Translations under genes and position numbers: made by a program | Shown here: one piece after another, positions 7,683 to 16,937 of the stretch | Layout of the letters: each line of letters opens with the position of its first letter | How positions within the stretch are numbered: position 1 is the first letter of the stretch | The notes under the pieces: model-generated | Told to the model about the DNA's origin: nothing | Seen by the model: only the letters and a program-made list of their open reading frames with translations | Database searches by the model: none | NCBI GenBank assembly: GCA_034211175.1 | Contig: JAXHUH010000076.1 | Location: forward strand, 1 to 59,229 | Direction: 5' to 3' | DNA: 59,229 nt | Source of the DNA: JAXHUH01 sp034211175 | GTDB lineage: Bacteria > Actinomycetota > Acidimicrobiia > Acidimicrobiales > CAIXPF01

Positions 7683-8867
7683 GTGCCGTACGCCACCGGA
7701 CGCGTCTATCACGACGCCGACTCACACATCATGGAGACCGCGGACTGGCTGCGGGACCGCCTGGAGGCCCGCTTCCGGGACCGGGTCAGCCCGTTCCGGA
7801 CCGGCGGGTCGATCGGCGAGGACGGCGAGCGCACCGACTGGGCCAGCGCCACGTGCCCGCTCCACCTCGACCCGGACTACCGCGCCGCGGAGGACCAGGT
7901 CACCCTGCGCAAGAACTACTACGCCGTCGGCTCGTTCGAGCGCGACCACCGCTCCGAGGCGCTCGACCAGCTCGGCTTCGCCAGCCAGCTCGTGTTCAAC
8001 ACGTTCAGCTCATCGCTGCTGGAGTCGGCCGAGCACGGCGACGACCTCGACCTCGCCTACGCCCTCGCCGACGCGCACAACCGGGGCATGACCGAGTTCT
8101 GCGAGGTCGACCCCCGGCTGCTGGCCGTCGGCTACGTGGCGCTGGCCGACTTCGACCGGGCCGCCGACCAGGCCGGACGAGCGATCGAGATGGGCTGCCA
8201 GGCCCTGCTCGTGGCGTCGTCGTGCCCGGCGAACCACTCGCCCAGCCACGTCGGCCTCGACCGGGTGTGGGCGCAGGCGGCCGAGGCGCGGGTACCGGTC
8301 GTGTTCCACGTCGGCGGCGGCGGCCGACTGCTCGACCCGATGTACTTCCGCAACGGCCTGCCCGCCGTGCCCGACTTCCACGGCGGCGCCGAGAACTTCC
8401 GCTCGGTCGACTACCTGGCCATCCCGTACCCGGTGATGCAGACGGTCGGCACGATGATCCTCGACGGCGTGCTCGACCGGCACCCGGGCCTGCGCATCGG
8501 CATCATCGAGCAGGGCGCGTCGTGGGTGCCGGGCTGGATGCGCTACCTCGACTCGTCGTACCGGGCGTTCATGCGCAACGAGGAACGGCTGCAGAACCTG
8601 TCGGCCGCGCCGAGCGAGATCGTCCGCCGCCAGGTGCGGGTCACGCCCTACCCCCACGAGGACACCGGCTGGATCATCGCCAACACCGGGCCCGAGGTGT
8701 GCCTGTTCTCCTCCGACTACCCCCACGTGGAGGGCGGCCGGAACCCGCTGAAGCGGTTCGACGACGCCCTGATCGGACGGTCCGACGACGAGATCGACCG
8801 CTTCTACGCCCGCAACATGGCCGACCTCATGGGCCCGCACATCCCCGAGGCCGTCCCCGCCGGCTGA
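7683..8867 (+). CDS. Amidohydrolase-2 family metal-dependent hydrolase
   Basis: A 394-residue TIM-barrel hydrolase of the Amidohydrolase_2 (ACMSD-like) type, which hydrolyses or decarboxylates aromatic or heterocyclic acids. The N-terminal metal motif reads DADSHIME (His-x-x-Glu instead of the more usual HxH). VVFHVGGGG supplies the strand-5 His region, and SSDYPHVEGG carries the conserved Asp near the C-terminus. GTG at 7683 follows GGGGGAT, a fair Shine-Dalgarno. TACGTT at 7641-7646 could be the -10 box, giving a leader of about 30 nt. The neighbour is a divergent SDR, a frequent pairing in catabolic loci, but the substrate is unknown. Confidence 0.82.
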   Translation: MPYATGRVYHDADSHIMETADWLRDRLEARFRDRVSPFRTGGSIGEDGERTDWASATCPLHLDPDYRAAEDQVTLRKNYYAVGSFERDHRSEALDQLGFASQLVFNTFSSSLLESAEHGDDLDLAYALADAHNRGMTEFCEVDPRLLAVGYVALADFDRAADQAGRAIEMGCQALLVASSCPANHSPSHVGLDRVWAQAAEARVPVVFHVGGGGRLLDPMYFRNGLPAVPDFHGGAENFRSVDYLAIPYPVMQTVGTMILDGVLDRHPGLRIGIIEQGASWVPGWMRYLDSSYRAFMRNEERLQNLSAAPSEIVRRQVRVTPYPHEDTGWIIANTGPEVCLFSSDYPHVEGGRNPLKRFDDALIGRSDDEIDRFYARNMADLMGPHIPEAVPAG

Positions 8868-9119
8868 TCTTCTCGTGACCGCTGGCGCCACGGAGCCACC
8901 ACCGAGCGGCTCGCGCTGACGGCTCAGCCGTCGTGCGACCGCCGACCGGATCTTGCGGGATCCCGCCGAACCGGCCGTGTCCCGCCAGGCAACATCCGAG
9001 GCGCCGGTCGCACGCCGTCCGATCGCCGAGCGCAGCGAGGCCTGATCGGACGGAACAGAAAGGTCGAGCGAAGCGAGAGCCAGACGCCGCAGGCGGACCA
9101 CGCCCTCCGCCCGAGCTCG
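8868..9119. other. Intergenic region between convergent genes
   Basis: About 250 bp separate the ends of the amidohydrolase and polymerase genes. It contains only short GC-rich self-complementary patches (for example GCGGGATCCCGC near 8953) and no convincing gene or long stem. Confidence 0.4.
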
Positions 9120-11618
9120 TCAGAGCTCGGCGATGACGTCGTCGTCGGAGAGGGTCGTGCGCACGTCGACGTCGACGACGGCGGGGACGTCGGGGCACAG
9201 GTCCTCGAACGCACCGGCCATGACGCTGCGGAGCACGGCACCGACCCGGTGGGCGTCGGCCCGGTCGCACTCGACGACGAGCGAGTCGTGGACCGTCTGC
9301 ACCGGCCAGATCGACTCGTCGGCGGCGATCTCGCCCCACAGGCGGCCGTAGGCGGCGAGCATGGCGTCGGCGACGCCGCCCTGGATCGGCGCGTTCCGGT
9401 GGGCGTTGACCATGGCCGCGAGCCGGTCGTCGAGAGCGCGGTCGAGCAGCCGGTCGACCGCGGACGGGCCCATCGTCTCGCGCAGGTGGGTGATCCACGC
9501 CCGCCGCAGCGACCGGTCCTCGAAGATGCGCTGCAGGCGGGGCTCCGCGAGCGGACCGCCGCCGTCGGCGGCGAGGGTGAGCTGGTGGGCCCGGGCGAAC
9601 GCGGCCCGCTGACGGGTCGGCTCGGGCTTCGTGGACGCCGCCGCCCGCACCGCGGCGACCCCGAGCACACCGTCGGCCCGGACGTCGAAGATGCGCCGGC
9701 GGCCGGCGATCGTGCGGGCCGTCCAGCTGAGCGGCCGGTCCCCGTCGAGGAGCACCACCGCGTCCTCGTAGCGCTGCACCCAGCGGATCCGCTCGACGAG
9801 CGCGTCCACGCCGCGGCCCGACCCGCCCGCCCCGCCGCCGTCGGCGCCACCGCCGGAGACGCGGTACAGCCCCGACGGGCCGTCGCCGGTCGCCTCGGCG
9901 CGGAGGTGCTCGGCGATCTCCTCCGCCGTGGGCCACCGCTCGCGGTCGTCGCGGAACCCGCGGCGGGCCGCCTGCACGGCCGGGTGGGCGGCCGCCAGCT
10001 CGAGGGTCCTCTCCCAGGCCACGGGCTCGTGGTCCGCTCGCACCGCGTCGACGATCGCGTCCTGGCGCTCGAGCCAGTCGGCCACACCGGGGTACGCGCC
10101 CAGGTACGACGCGAGCAACGACTGCGCCTCCTCGACGGTGGTGGCGATGTCGGCCTGCGTGAGCCCCCGCGCCAGCGCCCGGGCGCCGAGGCCGTACACG
10201 ATCCCGAAGTTGATCGTCTTGGCCCGCGACCGCAGCGACGACCACTCCGCCCGGGCCGACGGCTCGGCGGGCGCGGCGCCGAGACGCACGCCGAACATCC
10301 GCTCGGCCGTGGCGACGTGGATGTCCTGGCCGGCGGCGAACGCGGCCCGCATGGCGTCGTCGCCCGACACCTGGGCGAGCCAGCGCAGCTCGGCCTGGGA
10401 GAGGTCGGCGTGCACGAACACCCGCTCGGTGGACCGGGGGCGGATGTGCGAGCCGAGCTGGGGGGCGAGGTTCTGGGCGTTCGGGCGGCGCGACGCCAAC
10501 CGGCCCGTGTTGGCCCCCACGACCTGCACGTACTGGGGGTGGAAGCGGTCGTCGGGCCCGAGGAGCTCGAGCAGGTTCTCCCCGTAGGTGCCGACGAGCT
10601 TGGCGTGGTTCCGGTAGTCGAGGAGCCCCTCGGCGACCGGCCCGCCGATGGCGGCCAACGTCGCGTGATCGAGCCGGTCGGTGTCGTCGAGCAGGCGCGC
10701 CGCGCCCAGCTCGCGGGCCGCCCATGCCCGCACCTCGTCGGGTGAGAACCGGTTGAGCGCGTCCTTCGCCTGGGTCTCCGACGCCGGGTTCCACGACGGT
10801 TCGACGGCGTCGTCGAACAGGTTCGCCTGCCCGCCACCGGTGAGGTCGGCCAGGCGGGCGACCGCCCCGTCCCGCGCCGCCACCTGCTCGTCGAGGTAAC
10901 GGCGGAACCCGTCGACGTCGAGGGGGAGGCCGTGGCGCTCCATGTGGTCGAGCAGCGGTCGCGCCCCCATCTCGAGCGCCGCGGCCCGCTCGAGGCCGGC
11001 CTCCGCGAGGCGGTGGCGCAGCTCGTCGGCCACCCACAGCGTCTCGACGGCGTCGGCGGCCGCGTAGGCGACCTGGACGTCGGTCAGGTCGGCGTCGGGG
11101 CCGAACGACGTCTGGGTCGTGCCCTTCCCCTCGGCGTGGACCCCCAGGTACCGCTCGGTCGCCCAGGCCAGCCCGTGGTACCAGCCGAACCCGGCCTTGC
11201 CCGAGTGGAGCAGCGCATCGGCGAGCTGGGCGTCCCACCAACGGATGCCGGCCGCCCGACCGGCACCGACCGGGGCGAAGACCGCCGTGTCGGTGACGCG
11301 GGCGTCGAAGTCGGCGTTCCACGCGTCGGCGAGGACCCCGTCGAGGACGGGGGCGAGCAGGCGGGCATCGAGGTCGCGCACGTCGACCACCCAGGCGGAC
11401 TCCGCGCCCGACGCGTCGCGCGCCGCGGCCGACAGGACCCGCATCGGCCCGATGGTCCCGTCGGTGCGCATGCACGTCTCGGTGTCGATCGCCAGGCGGG
11501 CCGCGCCGCGCAGCGCGGCGGCGAACGGGTCGAGGTCGGCCTGCTCGCGCACGACCCGCACCCGGACGTCGGCCGGGTGGCGCACCGACCGGCCCGGCGT
11601 GGCGCCGCCGGCGGTCAC
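9120..11618 (-). CDS. Bifunctional 3'-5' exonuclease/A-family DNA polymerase
   Basis: An 832-residue family A polymerase without a 5'-nuclease domain. The proofreading motifs are complete: D45-T-E47, N101-ADF-D105, Y185-AAA-D189. Polymerase motif A is D405-LSQAELR, motif B R463-SRA-K467-TIN-FGIVYG, and the late PIQGGVADA helix is at 744-752. Motif C reads VHD778-S779, where DNA polymerase I has HDE. Two insertions appear relative to Pol I: about 100 residues between motif B and TIAGRRR (530-630) and about 75 residues at 645-725. It is probably an accessory repair or translesion polymerase. GTG 11618 overlaps the stop of a 31-codon leader frame. Confidence 0.9.
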   Translation of the reverse strand: MTAGGATPGRSVRHPADVRVRVVREQADLDPFAAALRGAARLAIDTETCMRTDGTIGPMRVLSAAARDASGAESAWVVDVRDLDARLLAPVLDGVLADAWNADFDARVTDTAVFAPVGAGRAAGIRWWDAQLADALLHSGKAGFGWYHGLAWATERYLGVHAEGKGTTQTSFGPDADLTDVQVAYAAADAVETLWVADELRHRLAEAGLERAAALEMGARPLLDHMERHGLPLDVDGFRRYLDEQVAARDGAVARLADLTGGGQANLFDDAVEPSWNPASETQAKDALNRFSPDEVRAWAARELGAARLLDDTDRLDHATLAAIGGPVAEGLLDYRNHAKLVGTYGENLLELLGPDDRFHPQYVQVVGANTGRLASRRPNAQNLAPQLGSHIRPRSTERVFVHADLSQAELRWLAQVSGDDAMRAAFAAGQDIHVATAERMFGVRLGAAPAEPSARAEWSSLRSRAKTINFGIVYGLGARALARGLTQADIATTVEEAQSLLASYLGAYPGVADWLERQDAIVDAVRADHEPVAWERTLELAAAHPAVQAARRGFRDDRERWPTAEEIAEHLRAEATGDGPSGLYRVSGGGADGGGAGGSGRGVDALVERIRWVQRYEDAVVLLDGDRPLSWTARTIAGRRRIFDVRADGVLGVAAVRAAASTKPEPTRQRAAFARAHQLTLAADGGGPLAEPRLQRIFEDRSLRRAWITHLRETMGPSAVDRLLDRALDDRLAAMVNAHRNAPIQGGVADAMLAAYGRLWGEIAADESIWPVQTVHDSLVVECDRADAHRVGAVLRSVMAGAFEDLCPDVPAVVDVDVRTTLSDDDVIAEL

Positions 11619-11710
11619 GGCAGGACCTCGGCCGCGACGACCCCCTCGGCCCCGTCGGTCGCGGAGGGCGCGCGGCGGGCGCTCCGGTTGCCGGGTCGCC
11701 GCGCTGCCAT
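11615..11710 (-). CDS. Possible 31-residue leader peptide upstream of the polymerase gene
   Basis: The frame MAARRPGNRSARRAP...AAEVLP ends in a TGA overlapping the polymerase GTG. Its ATG lies 6 nt after a TACGCT box (complement of 11717-11722), the same spacing seen at other probable leaderless genes here. The simplest reading is that the polymerase mRNA starts at this ATG and that ribosomes reach the polymerase start by termination-reinitiation. The peptide is basic and has no recognisable homology. Alternatively the 5' segment is merely an untranslated leader. Confidence 0.4.
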   Translation of the reverse strand: MAARRPGNRSARRAPSATDGAEGVVAAEVLP

Positions 11711-12105
11711 GGCCGGAGCGTACCGGGCGCCGGTGACAGCCCAGGACCGGGGACGACCCTCGGGTGAACGAACGTTGTGACGGAGGCGACAGAAAGACGC
11801 GGGACGGGAGCCACCCCGATCTCTGACAGGCCGTAGAATCGGCGGAAGGGAAGGCGGCACGTGGTGCCCCACCGTGGCCGGCCGCGCGGGCGGCAGGCCC
11901 GCAACCAGCGGTTCCGCCCCATCGCGGCGCCTCCGACGTCCACGCTCCGCGGTTGGTCCGAACCTCCGCAATGGTTCCTCACCAACTCTTGGCATACTGT
12001 TTCCGGTGCTGCGTTGCGGTAGGGGACGTAGCCTGACGGCGAAGTAGACCTGCGGGCGGCGGCTTGCAGCGCAGGTCTCGTCTGTGCGCTACGGGAGGCG
12101 CTTCG
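11711..12105. other. Divergent promoter region of the polymerase and cvn operons, with a leader hairpin
   Basis: About 395 bp without a gene. Leftward, TACGCT (complement of 11717-11722) serves the polymerase leader frame. Rightward, TACTGT near 11995 and TAGCCT at 12029-12034 are possible -10 boxes for the sensor kinase gene. AGACCTGCG (12046-12054) pairs perfectly with CGCAGGTCT (12070-12078), forming a 9-bp stem just downstream of the second box and inside its 5' leader, before the Shine-Dalgarno GGGAGG at 12093-12098. The hairpin may modulate cvn expression; this is inference. Confidence 0.45.
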
Positions 12106-15100
12106 GTGCTGCGGCGGGTAACCCTTCGAAGCAAGCTCATGGCGCTGGTCGCCGTGCCACTGATCGCGTTGTTGGTCGGTGCGGCGGTCGGTGTGATCTA
12201 TGCGCAACGGGAGGCGGCGGCGGCATCGTCCGGCCGGTCCGCCGCCATCGACGTCCTCGAGGGACTGACGGTGGTGGACGCCGTCCAGAACGAGCGCAAC
12301 CTGCTCTTCGAGCAGGGCGCCACCGAGGCCGAGCTCGAGTCGGCCCGCGGGCTCACCGACCAGTTCCTGAACGCGTACCTGGAGACCCGGGCCGACGCCA
12401 ACCTGGCGGACGAGCTCCGGGCCGGCCTCGCCAGCGCCCGAGTCGCGGCCGGCCGCAACCTCCAGCGCATCGGCCTGTCGCAGAACCAGTTCAACTCCTT
12501 CCTCGCGGACGAGGAGGCCTTCGGCGTCGCCGATCAGGACGACCTGCGGCTCCTCAGCGAGACACCCGCCGGCGAGTCGGTCGCCACCTACGCCGCGCTC
12601 GAGAACGCGCTCCTCACGCTCACCTTCCCGGACGCGGCCGACATCGACGACGCCGACCTGCTCAGCCAGCTGCGCGAGGCCCACGCCGTCCGCCAGCACG
12701 GCTCCAACCTCGCCCGTGAGTACGTGGCGGTGGTCGACATGGCGGTCGGCTTCGTCTTCTTCGACAGGATCGGAGAGGACTACGAGCCGCCGAGCAACCA
12801 GGTGCAGGTCTTCTCCGAGGCCGTGGCCGACACGGCCGTGAGCCGCACCCAGCTGCAACGGTTCACCCTGGGCGACCAGGAGTCGCTCGCCGCCCAGATC
12901 GCCGACACGGAGTTCGCGGCCGCCGTCTCGCTGGCCAGCCAGCGCACCACCTCGGTGGTGGTCGCCGCCGGCCTCCGCCGCCAGACCACCGAGGCGCTCG
13001 CCGAGGAGTCCGATCCGACCGACGAGCAGGTGGAGGACGCCCAGGACGCCCGGGAGGACTACGAGCTCGCCCTCGCCGCGCTCGGCCAGTTCGACATCGC
13101 CGACGACATCCAGAGGCCGTACGTCGAGCTCCAGGAGCTGTACGACCAGTTCGCGCGCTTCCTCCTCACTGATGCCCAGGACAGCGCGGAGGCATCGGCC
13201 AACGCGGCCCGACGCAACCAGCTCATCTTCCTGACCGCGGCCGCGGCCATCGCCGCCGCCGCCATCGTGTCCGGTGTCTACCTGTACTCGAGCGTCCGGC
13301 GTCCGCTCAGTGCGCTCACCGACGCCACCCGCCGCATCGCCACCGAGGACCTGCCCAACACGGTGCAGCGCCTGCAGACGGTCGACGAGGACAACCCCGA
13401 GGTCGAGGTCATCACGACCCCCGACCCGATCGCGGCCGACACCGACGACGAGGTCGGGCAGCTGGTCGAGGCGTTCAACCTGATGCACTCGACGGCGCTG
13501 CGCCTCGCCGGCGAGGAGGCCCAGGCCCGAGGGCGACTGTCCGAGACGTTCGTCAACCTCGGTCGCCGCAACCAGACCCTCCTCGACCGCCAGCTCAACG
13601 TGATCTCCGACCTGGAGCGGGACGAGCAGGACCCGGACACGCTCGCCGGTCTCTACCGCCTCGACCACCTCGCCACCCGCATGAGGCGAAACGCCGAGTC
13701 CCTCCTCGTCCTCGCCGGCGCCATCACCCCGCGCCGCTGGGACGAGCCGGTGCCGATCGGCGACGTCGTCCGTGCCGCCCTGGCGGAGGTCGAGGAGTTC
13801 GAGCGGGTCGAGATCTGGACCCCGCAGGAGGTGGCCGTCCGAGGCGACGTGGCCGCCGACCTCATCCACCTCGTGGCCGAGCTCGTGGAGAACGCGCTCC
13901 GGTTCTCGCCCCCGACCGCTCCGGTCGAGGTCGTGGCCCGCGAGAGCCACGAGGGCTTCATGATCGTCATCACCGACCACGGCGTCGGCATGGACGACGA
14001 GCAGCTCGCCGAGGCCAACCGACGCATCACCGGTACGGTCCGCCTCACCGACGCCCCGACCCGGTACCTCGGCCTCTACGTGGTCGGTTCGCTCGCGGCC
14101 CGCCACCAGGTCCAGGTCGGCCTGTTCGAGAGCGTCTACGGCGGCATCACCGCCAAGATCACCTTCCCGCCCGGGATCCTCGTCGGCGGCGAGGTCGAGT
14201 CCGGGACGGCCCCGGCCATCCGCTTCGGCGACCGGCCGGCCGCCGGAGCCCTCGACGCCGGCGGCAACGGCGTCACCGGCAACGACATCGACTACGTCGA
14301 CCGCTCCGCGGATGACGCCTACCTCGAGCCGGCGGCCGAGCTGCCGGCCGGTGCCTCCAACGGCGAACCGGGCGAGATCGAGGTCACGGCCCTGGCGGAC
14401 GAGGACCTGTACGAGCCGGCGCCCGACGCCTACTCGGCCCAGGGCCCGTCCAACGGGTACAACGAGCACCAGCCGTCGACCCATCGCACCGATGCGTCCG
14501 ACGCGCCGTTCGAGCGCGAGCGCCGGCCGGCCGAGCCCGACCCCTACGGCGACTCGGCCGACCCGTACGCACCCGACCAGTACGCGGCGCCCGACCACTA
14601 CGCCCCGGCGGACCACCGCGGCGCCCCGGACCAGTACCCGGCACCGGACCCGTACGCGGCCCCCGACCCCTACGCCGCTCCCGAGCCGGTCGCCCGGCAC
14701 GACGCGCCGACCAACGGCATGGACGACCGCTGGGCGGAACCGCCGGCACGCGGCGCCGAGCAGTGGGCACCGGAGGGCTACGACCACAACGGGATGCCGG
14801 CTCGCGAGGCCCAGCCGGTCGCCCACCACGACCCCTACGACATCCACGAGCAGGCACCCGCCCGGCTGCCACGCCGGCCGGTCACACCGCTCGAGAACGG
14901 CAACGGTGCCGGCGGCCACCACGGCGATCCCCGTGAGGCCGCACCGATGCCGCAGCGCCGTCGCTCCGAGCGCCCCGCGGCGCAGCCGGTGGCCAACGGC
15001 CACGACGGCCAGCGGGAGGCCCGTCCGGCCGTCCCCGAGCGCGATCCGCACGCACGAGGGCACCGCCGCTACGGCTCGGGCCTCGGCGGCCGCGACTCGG

Positions 15101-15450
15101 TGTCGCCCGCCCGGGCGCCGGTCCCGGACGCGATGTCGCACCAGCCCGGCCCGGAGGCACTTCCCCGCCGGTCAGCGGCCCAGCCCGCCCACGAGCCACA
15201 GGGTGCCCCCATGCAGCGCGACACGACGCCGTCCGAGGCGGACGCCCAGCCGATCACCGCTGCGGGCTTCCCGAAGAGAACCCCCAAGCCGCGCAGCGGC
15301 GAGCGGTCGGGCGAGCCCAAGGGCTCACCCGACTGGACGCCCCCCACGCAGTCCCCAGAAGAGGTCCGGTCTGCCCTCGGCAGCTTCCAGGCCGGGGTCG
15401 CGAGGGCGGGCGGGCATTGGTCCGACGGAGGTGAGGAGAACCACCGATGA
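12106..15450 (+). CDS. Conservon sensor histidine kinase (CvnA type)
   Basis: A 1,114-residue membrane sensor kinase. Membrane segments at about 11-33 and 375-397 bracket a 340-residue helical extracytoplasmic domain resembling nitrate/nitrite-sensing domains. A HAMP-like linker follows, then a degenerate dimerisation helix (LYRLDHLATRMRRNAESLLVLAG, near 520) and an ATPase domain with N box ELVENALRFSPP and G box DHGVGM. From about residue 695 a roughly 420-residue tail is rich in Pro, Asp, Tyr and Ala, with near-repeats such as DPYAAPDPYAAPEP. GTG 12106 has GGGAGG seven bases upstream. It heads a four-gene coupled operon and probably signals to the roadblock/GTPase module. Confidence 0.9.
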   Translation: MLRRVTLRSKLMALVAVPLIALLVGAAVGVIYAQREAAAASSGRSAAIDVLEGLTVVDAVQNERNLLFEQGATEAELESARGLTDQFLNAYLETRADANLADELRAGLASARVAAGRNLQRIGLSQNQFNSFLADEEAFGVADQDDLRLLSETPAGESVATYAALENALLTLTFPDAADIDDADLLSQLREAHAVRQHGSNLAREYVAVVDMAVGFVFFDRIGEDYEPPSNQVQVFSEAVADTAVSRTQLQRFTLGDQESLAAQIADTEFAAAVSLASQRTTSVVVAAGLRRQTTEALAEESDPTDEQVEDAQDAREDYELALAALGQFDIADDIQRPYVELQELYDQFARFLLTDAQDSAEASANAARRNQLIFLTAAAAIAAAAIVSGVYLYSSVRRPLSALTDATRRIATEDLPNTVQRLQTVDEDNPEVEVITTPDPIAADTDDEVGQLVEAFNLMHSTALRLAGEEAQARGRLSETFVNLGRRNQTLLDRQLNVISDLERDEQDPDTLAGLYRLDHLATRMRRNAESLLVLAGAITPRRWDEPVPIGDVVRAALAEVEEFERVEIWTPQEVAVRGDVAADLIHLVAELVENALRFSPPTAPVEVVARESHEGFMIVITDHGVGMDDEQLAEANRRITGTVRLTDAPTRYLGLYVVGSLAARHQVQVGLFESVYGGITAKITFPPGILVGGEVESGTAPAIRFGDRPAAGALDAGGNGVTGNDIDYVDRSADDAYLEPAAELPAGASNGEPGEIEVTALADEDLYEPAPDAYSAQGPSNGYNEHQPSTHRTDASDAPFERERRPAEPDPYGDSADPYAPDQYAAPDHYAPADHRGAPDQYPAPDPYAAPDPYAAPEPVARHDAPTNGMDDRWAEPPARGAEQWAPEGYDHNGMPAREAQPVAHHDPYDIHEQAPARLPRRPVTPLENGNGAGGHHGDPREAAPMPQRRRSERPAAQPVANGHDGQREARPAVPERDPHARGHRRYGSGLGGRDSVSPARAPVPDAMSHQPGPEALPRRSAAQPAHEPQGAPMQRDTTPSEADAQPITAAGFPKRTPKPRSGERSGEPKGSPDWTPPTQSPEEVRSALGSFQAGVARAGGHWSDGGEENHR

Positions 15451-15866
15451 GCAACGTGCAACCCGCCGCCGATGTCGAATGGCTGCTTCGGCGATTCGCG
15501 GCGGAGACCCCAGGTGTGGCCCACGTGCTCGCCGTCTCCTCGGACGGACTGCACCTGGCCTCGAGCGACGGCGTCGACCGGGTCACCGGCGAGCGGTTCT
15601 CGGCCATCACGGCCGGGCTCGCCTCCCTCACGCTGGGCGCGGCCGAGTGCTTCAACATGGAGCCGGTCATCCGCCAGGTCGTGGAGATGCGCGGCGGCTA
15701 CCTGCTGGTCGCCCGCATCAACGAGCGGGCGACGCTCGCCCTGGTGACGGCCAGGGGCGCTGACCTCGGCCAGGTCGGCTACGAGATGACGCTCTTCATC
15801 GAGCGCGTCGGCCAGGTCCTGTCCCCCGAGCTGATCGACCAGCTCAAGAACGCCGTCACCGCATGA
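15447..15866 (+). CDS. Roadblock/LC7 domain protein (CvnB type)
   Basis: A 139-residue one-domain protein of the roadblock/LC7 (longin-like) fold: DVEWLLRRFAAETPGVAHVLAVSSDGLHLA followed by the ITAGLASLTLGAAECF helix and MRGGYLLVARI. In actinobacterial conservons and in MglB this fold acts as partner or GTPase-activating protein for a small Ras-like GTPase, here the product of the fourth gene. The ATG overlaps the kinase stop and its own stop overlaps the DUF742 gene, so stoichiometric coupled synthesis is likely. The length and context match the family fully. Confidence 0.93.
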   Translation: MSNVQPAADVEWLLRRFAAETPGVAHVLAVSSDGLHLASSDGVDRVTGERFSAITAGLASLTLGAAECFNMEPVIRQVVEMRGGYLLVARINERATLALVTARGADLGQVGYEMTLFIERVGQVLSPELIDQLKNAVTA

Positions 15867-16219
15867 GCGAAACGGGCGACGAGCAGCGGCGACAGGAGGT
15901 GGTCCGGCCGTTCGTCGTCACGCGTGGGCGTACCCGCTCCCGGGGTGAGGAGCTCCCACCCGAGACGCTGGTCGCCACCCCGGAACGGATGCCGGTCGCG
16001 GGCAAGCTGGCGTTCGAGCAGCAGCGGATCGTCGAGCTGTGCACGGACGACCCCTTGTCGATCGCCGAGCTCGCAGCAGAGCTCAGGCTGCCGACACGAG
16101 CCGTCCAAGTGCTCGTCGGTGACATGGTCGCCGACGGACTCATCGAACCCCAGGAGGTCGTCGCGGAGATCGACCTCGACCTGCTCGATCGTATTCGGAG
16201 AGCTGTGGCAGAGCTATGA
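15863..16219 (+). CDS. DUF742 protein (CvnC type)
   Basis: A 118-residue protein with the DUF742 hallmark VVRPFVVTRGRTRS near the N-terminus and a winged-helix-like second half (LSIAELAAELRLPTRAVQVLVGDMVADGLI). It is the third component of actinobacterial conservons. The helix-turn-helix-like part suggests a DNA-binding or adaptor role, but no target is established. Start and stop both overlap neighbours by four bases. A basic, proline-containing linker separates the two halves. Confidence 0.92.
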   Translation: MSETGDEQRRQEVVRPFVVTRGRTRSRGEELPPETLVATPERMPVAGKLAFEQQRIVELCTDDPLSIAELAAELRLPTRAVQVLVGDMVADGLIEPQEVVAEIDLDLLDRIRRAVAEL

Positions 16220-16902
16220 GCGACCACTATTCCTCCTACCCGGGCCGGGCGCCACGAGCCGCGCCCGTCGCGCCGGCACCGAGGGCCGCACCGAACCCGG
16301 GGCGACCCACGACCAGCGCGAGGTCGGCCAAGATCCTCGTGGCCGGCGGGTTCGGGGTCGGCAAGACGACCTTCGTCGGCGCCGTCTCCGAGATCCCGCC
16401 GCTGCGCACCGAGGAGCACCTGACGTCGGCGTCGATCGGCATCGACGACACGACCAACGTGGCGACGAAGTCGGGCACGACGGTGGCCATGGACTTCGGC
16501 CGCATCACGATCGACGAGTCGCTCGTGCTGTACCTGTTCGGCACACCGGGCCAGGACCGCTTCCGCTTCCTGTGGGAGGACCTGGCCGAGGGCGCGCTCG
16601 GCGCCATCGTGCTGATCGACACGCGGCGCATCGCGGACTCGTTCTCGGCGATCGACTTCTTCGAGGAACGGGACATCCCGTTCGTCACGTTCGTGAACCA
16701 CTTCGACGGGTCGGTTGCCCACGACCTGTCCGACATCCGCGAGGCCCTGTCGCTCGACGAGCGGATCCCGATGATGGCGGGCGACGCCCGCCATCGCGAG
16801 TCGGTCCGCGACGGGCTGCGTGCCCTGATCGATCTGCTCACCAGCCTGGTGACCGCGGCCGGCGGACGCCGGCGGCTACGCCGGGCATCTCTCGGGCGCT
16901 GA
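16216..16902 (+). CDS. Ras-like GTP-binding protein (CvnD type)
   Basis: A 228-residue small GTPase related to MglA. A Pro/Ala/Arg-rich N-terminus (1-37) precedes the P-loop GGFGVGKTTF. Switch 2 is GTPGQDRF, and the base-recognition segment is FVNHFDG, with His in place of the Lys of NKxD, a variation seen in this family. It should switch between GDP and GTP states under control of the roadblock protein and report to the sensor kinase complex at the membrane. It is the last gene of the conservon and is followed by a short hairpin. Confidence 0.92.
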   Translation: MSDHYSSYPGRAPRAAPVAPAPRAAPNPGRPTTSARSAKILVAGGFGVGKTTFVGAVSEIPPLRTEEHLTSASIGIDDTTNVATKSGTTVAMDFGRITIDESLVLYLFGTPGQDRFRFLWEDLAEGALGAIVLIDTRRIADSFSAIDFFEERDIPFVTFVNHFDGSVAHDLSDIREALSLDERIPMMAGDARHRESVRDGLRALIDLLTSLVTAAGGRRRLRRASLGR

Positions 16903-16918
16903 GCCCGGGCACCTGAAC

Positions 16919-16937
16919 CGACCGCTGCGGGCGGTCG
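16919..16937 (+). terminator. Candidate terminator of the conservon operon
   Basis: CGACCGC and GCGGTCG form a 7-bp perfect stem with a five-base TGCGG loop, 17 bp after the GTPase stop. There is no T-run. The remaining intergenic DNA up to 17127 shows only short GC-rich patches. Confidence 0.5.

Noticed and set aside
8827..15141. A 2,104-residue open frame on the minus strand
   Set aside because: It lies opposite the conservon kinase and continues out of frame through the polymerase gene; its composition (long Arg/Gly/Val runs) is that of an antisense frame in GC-rich DNA, and it lacks any domain.
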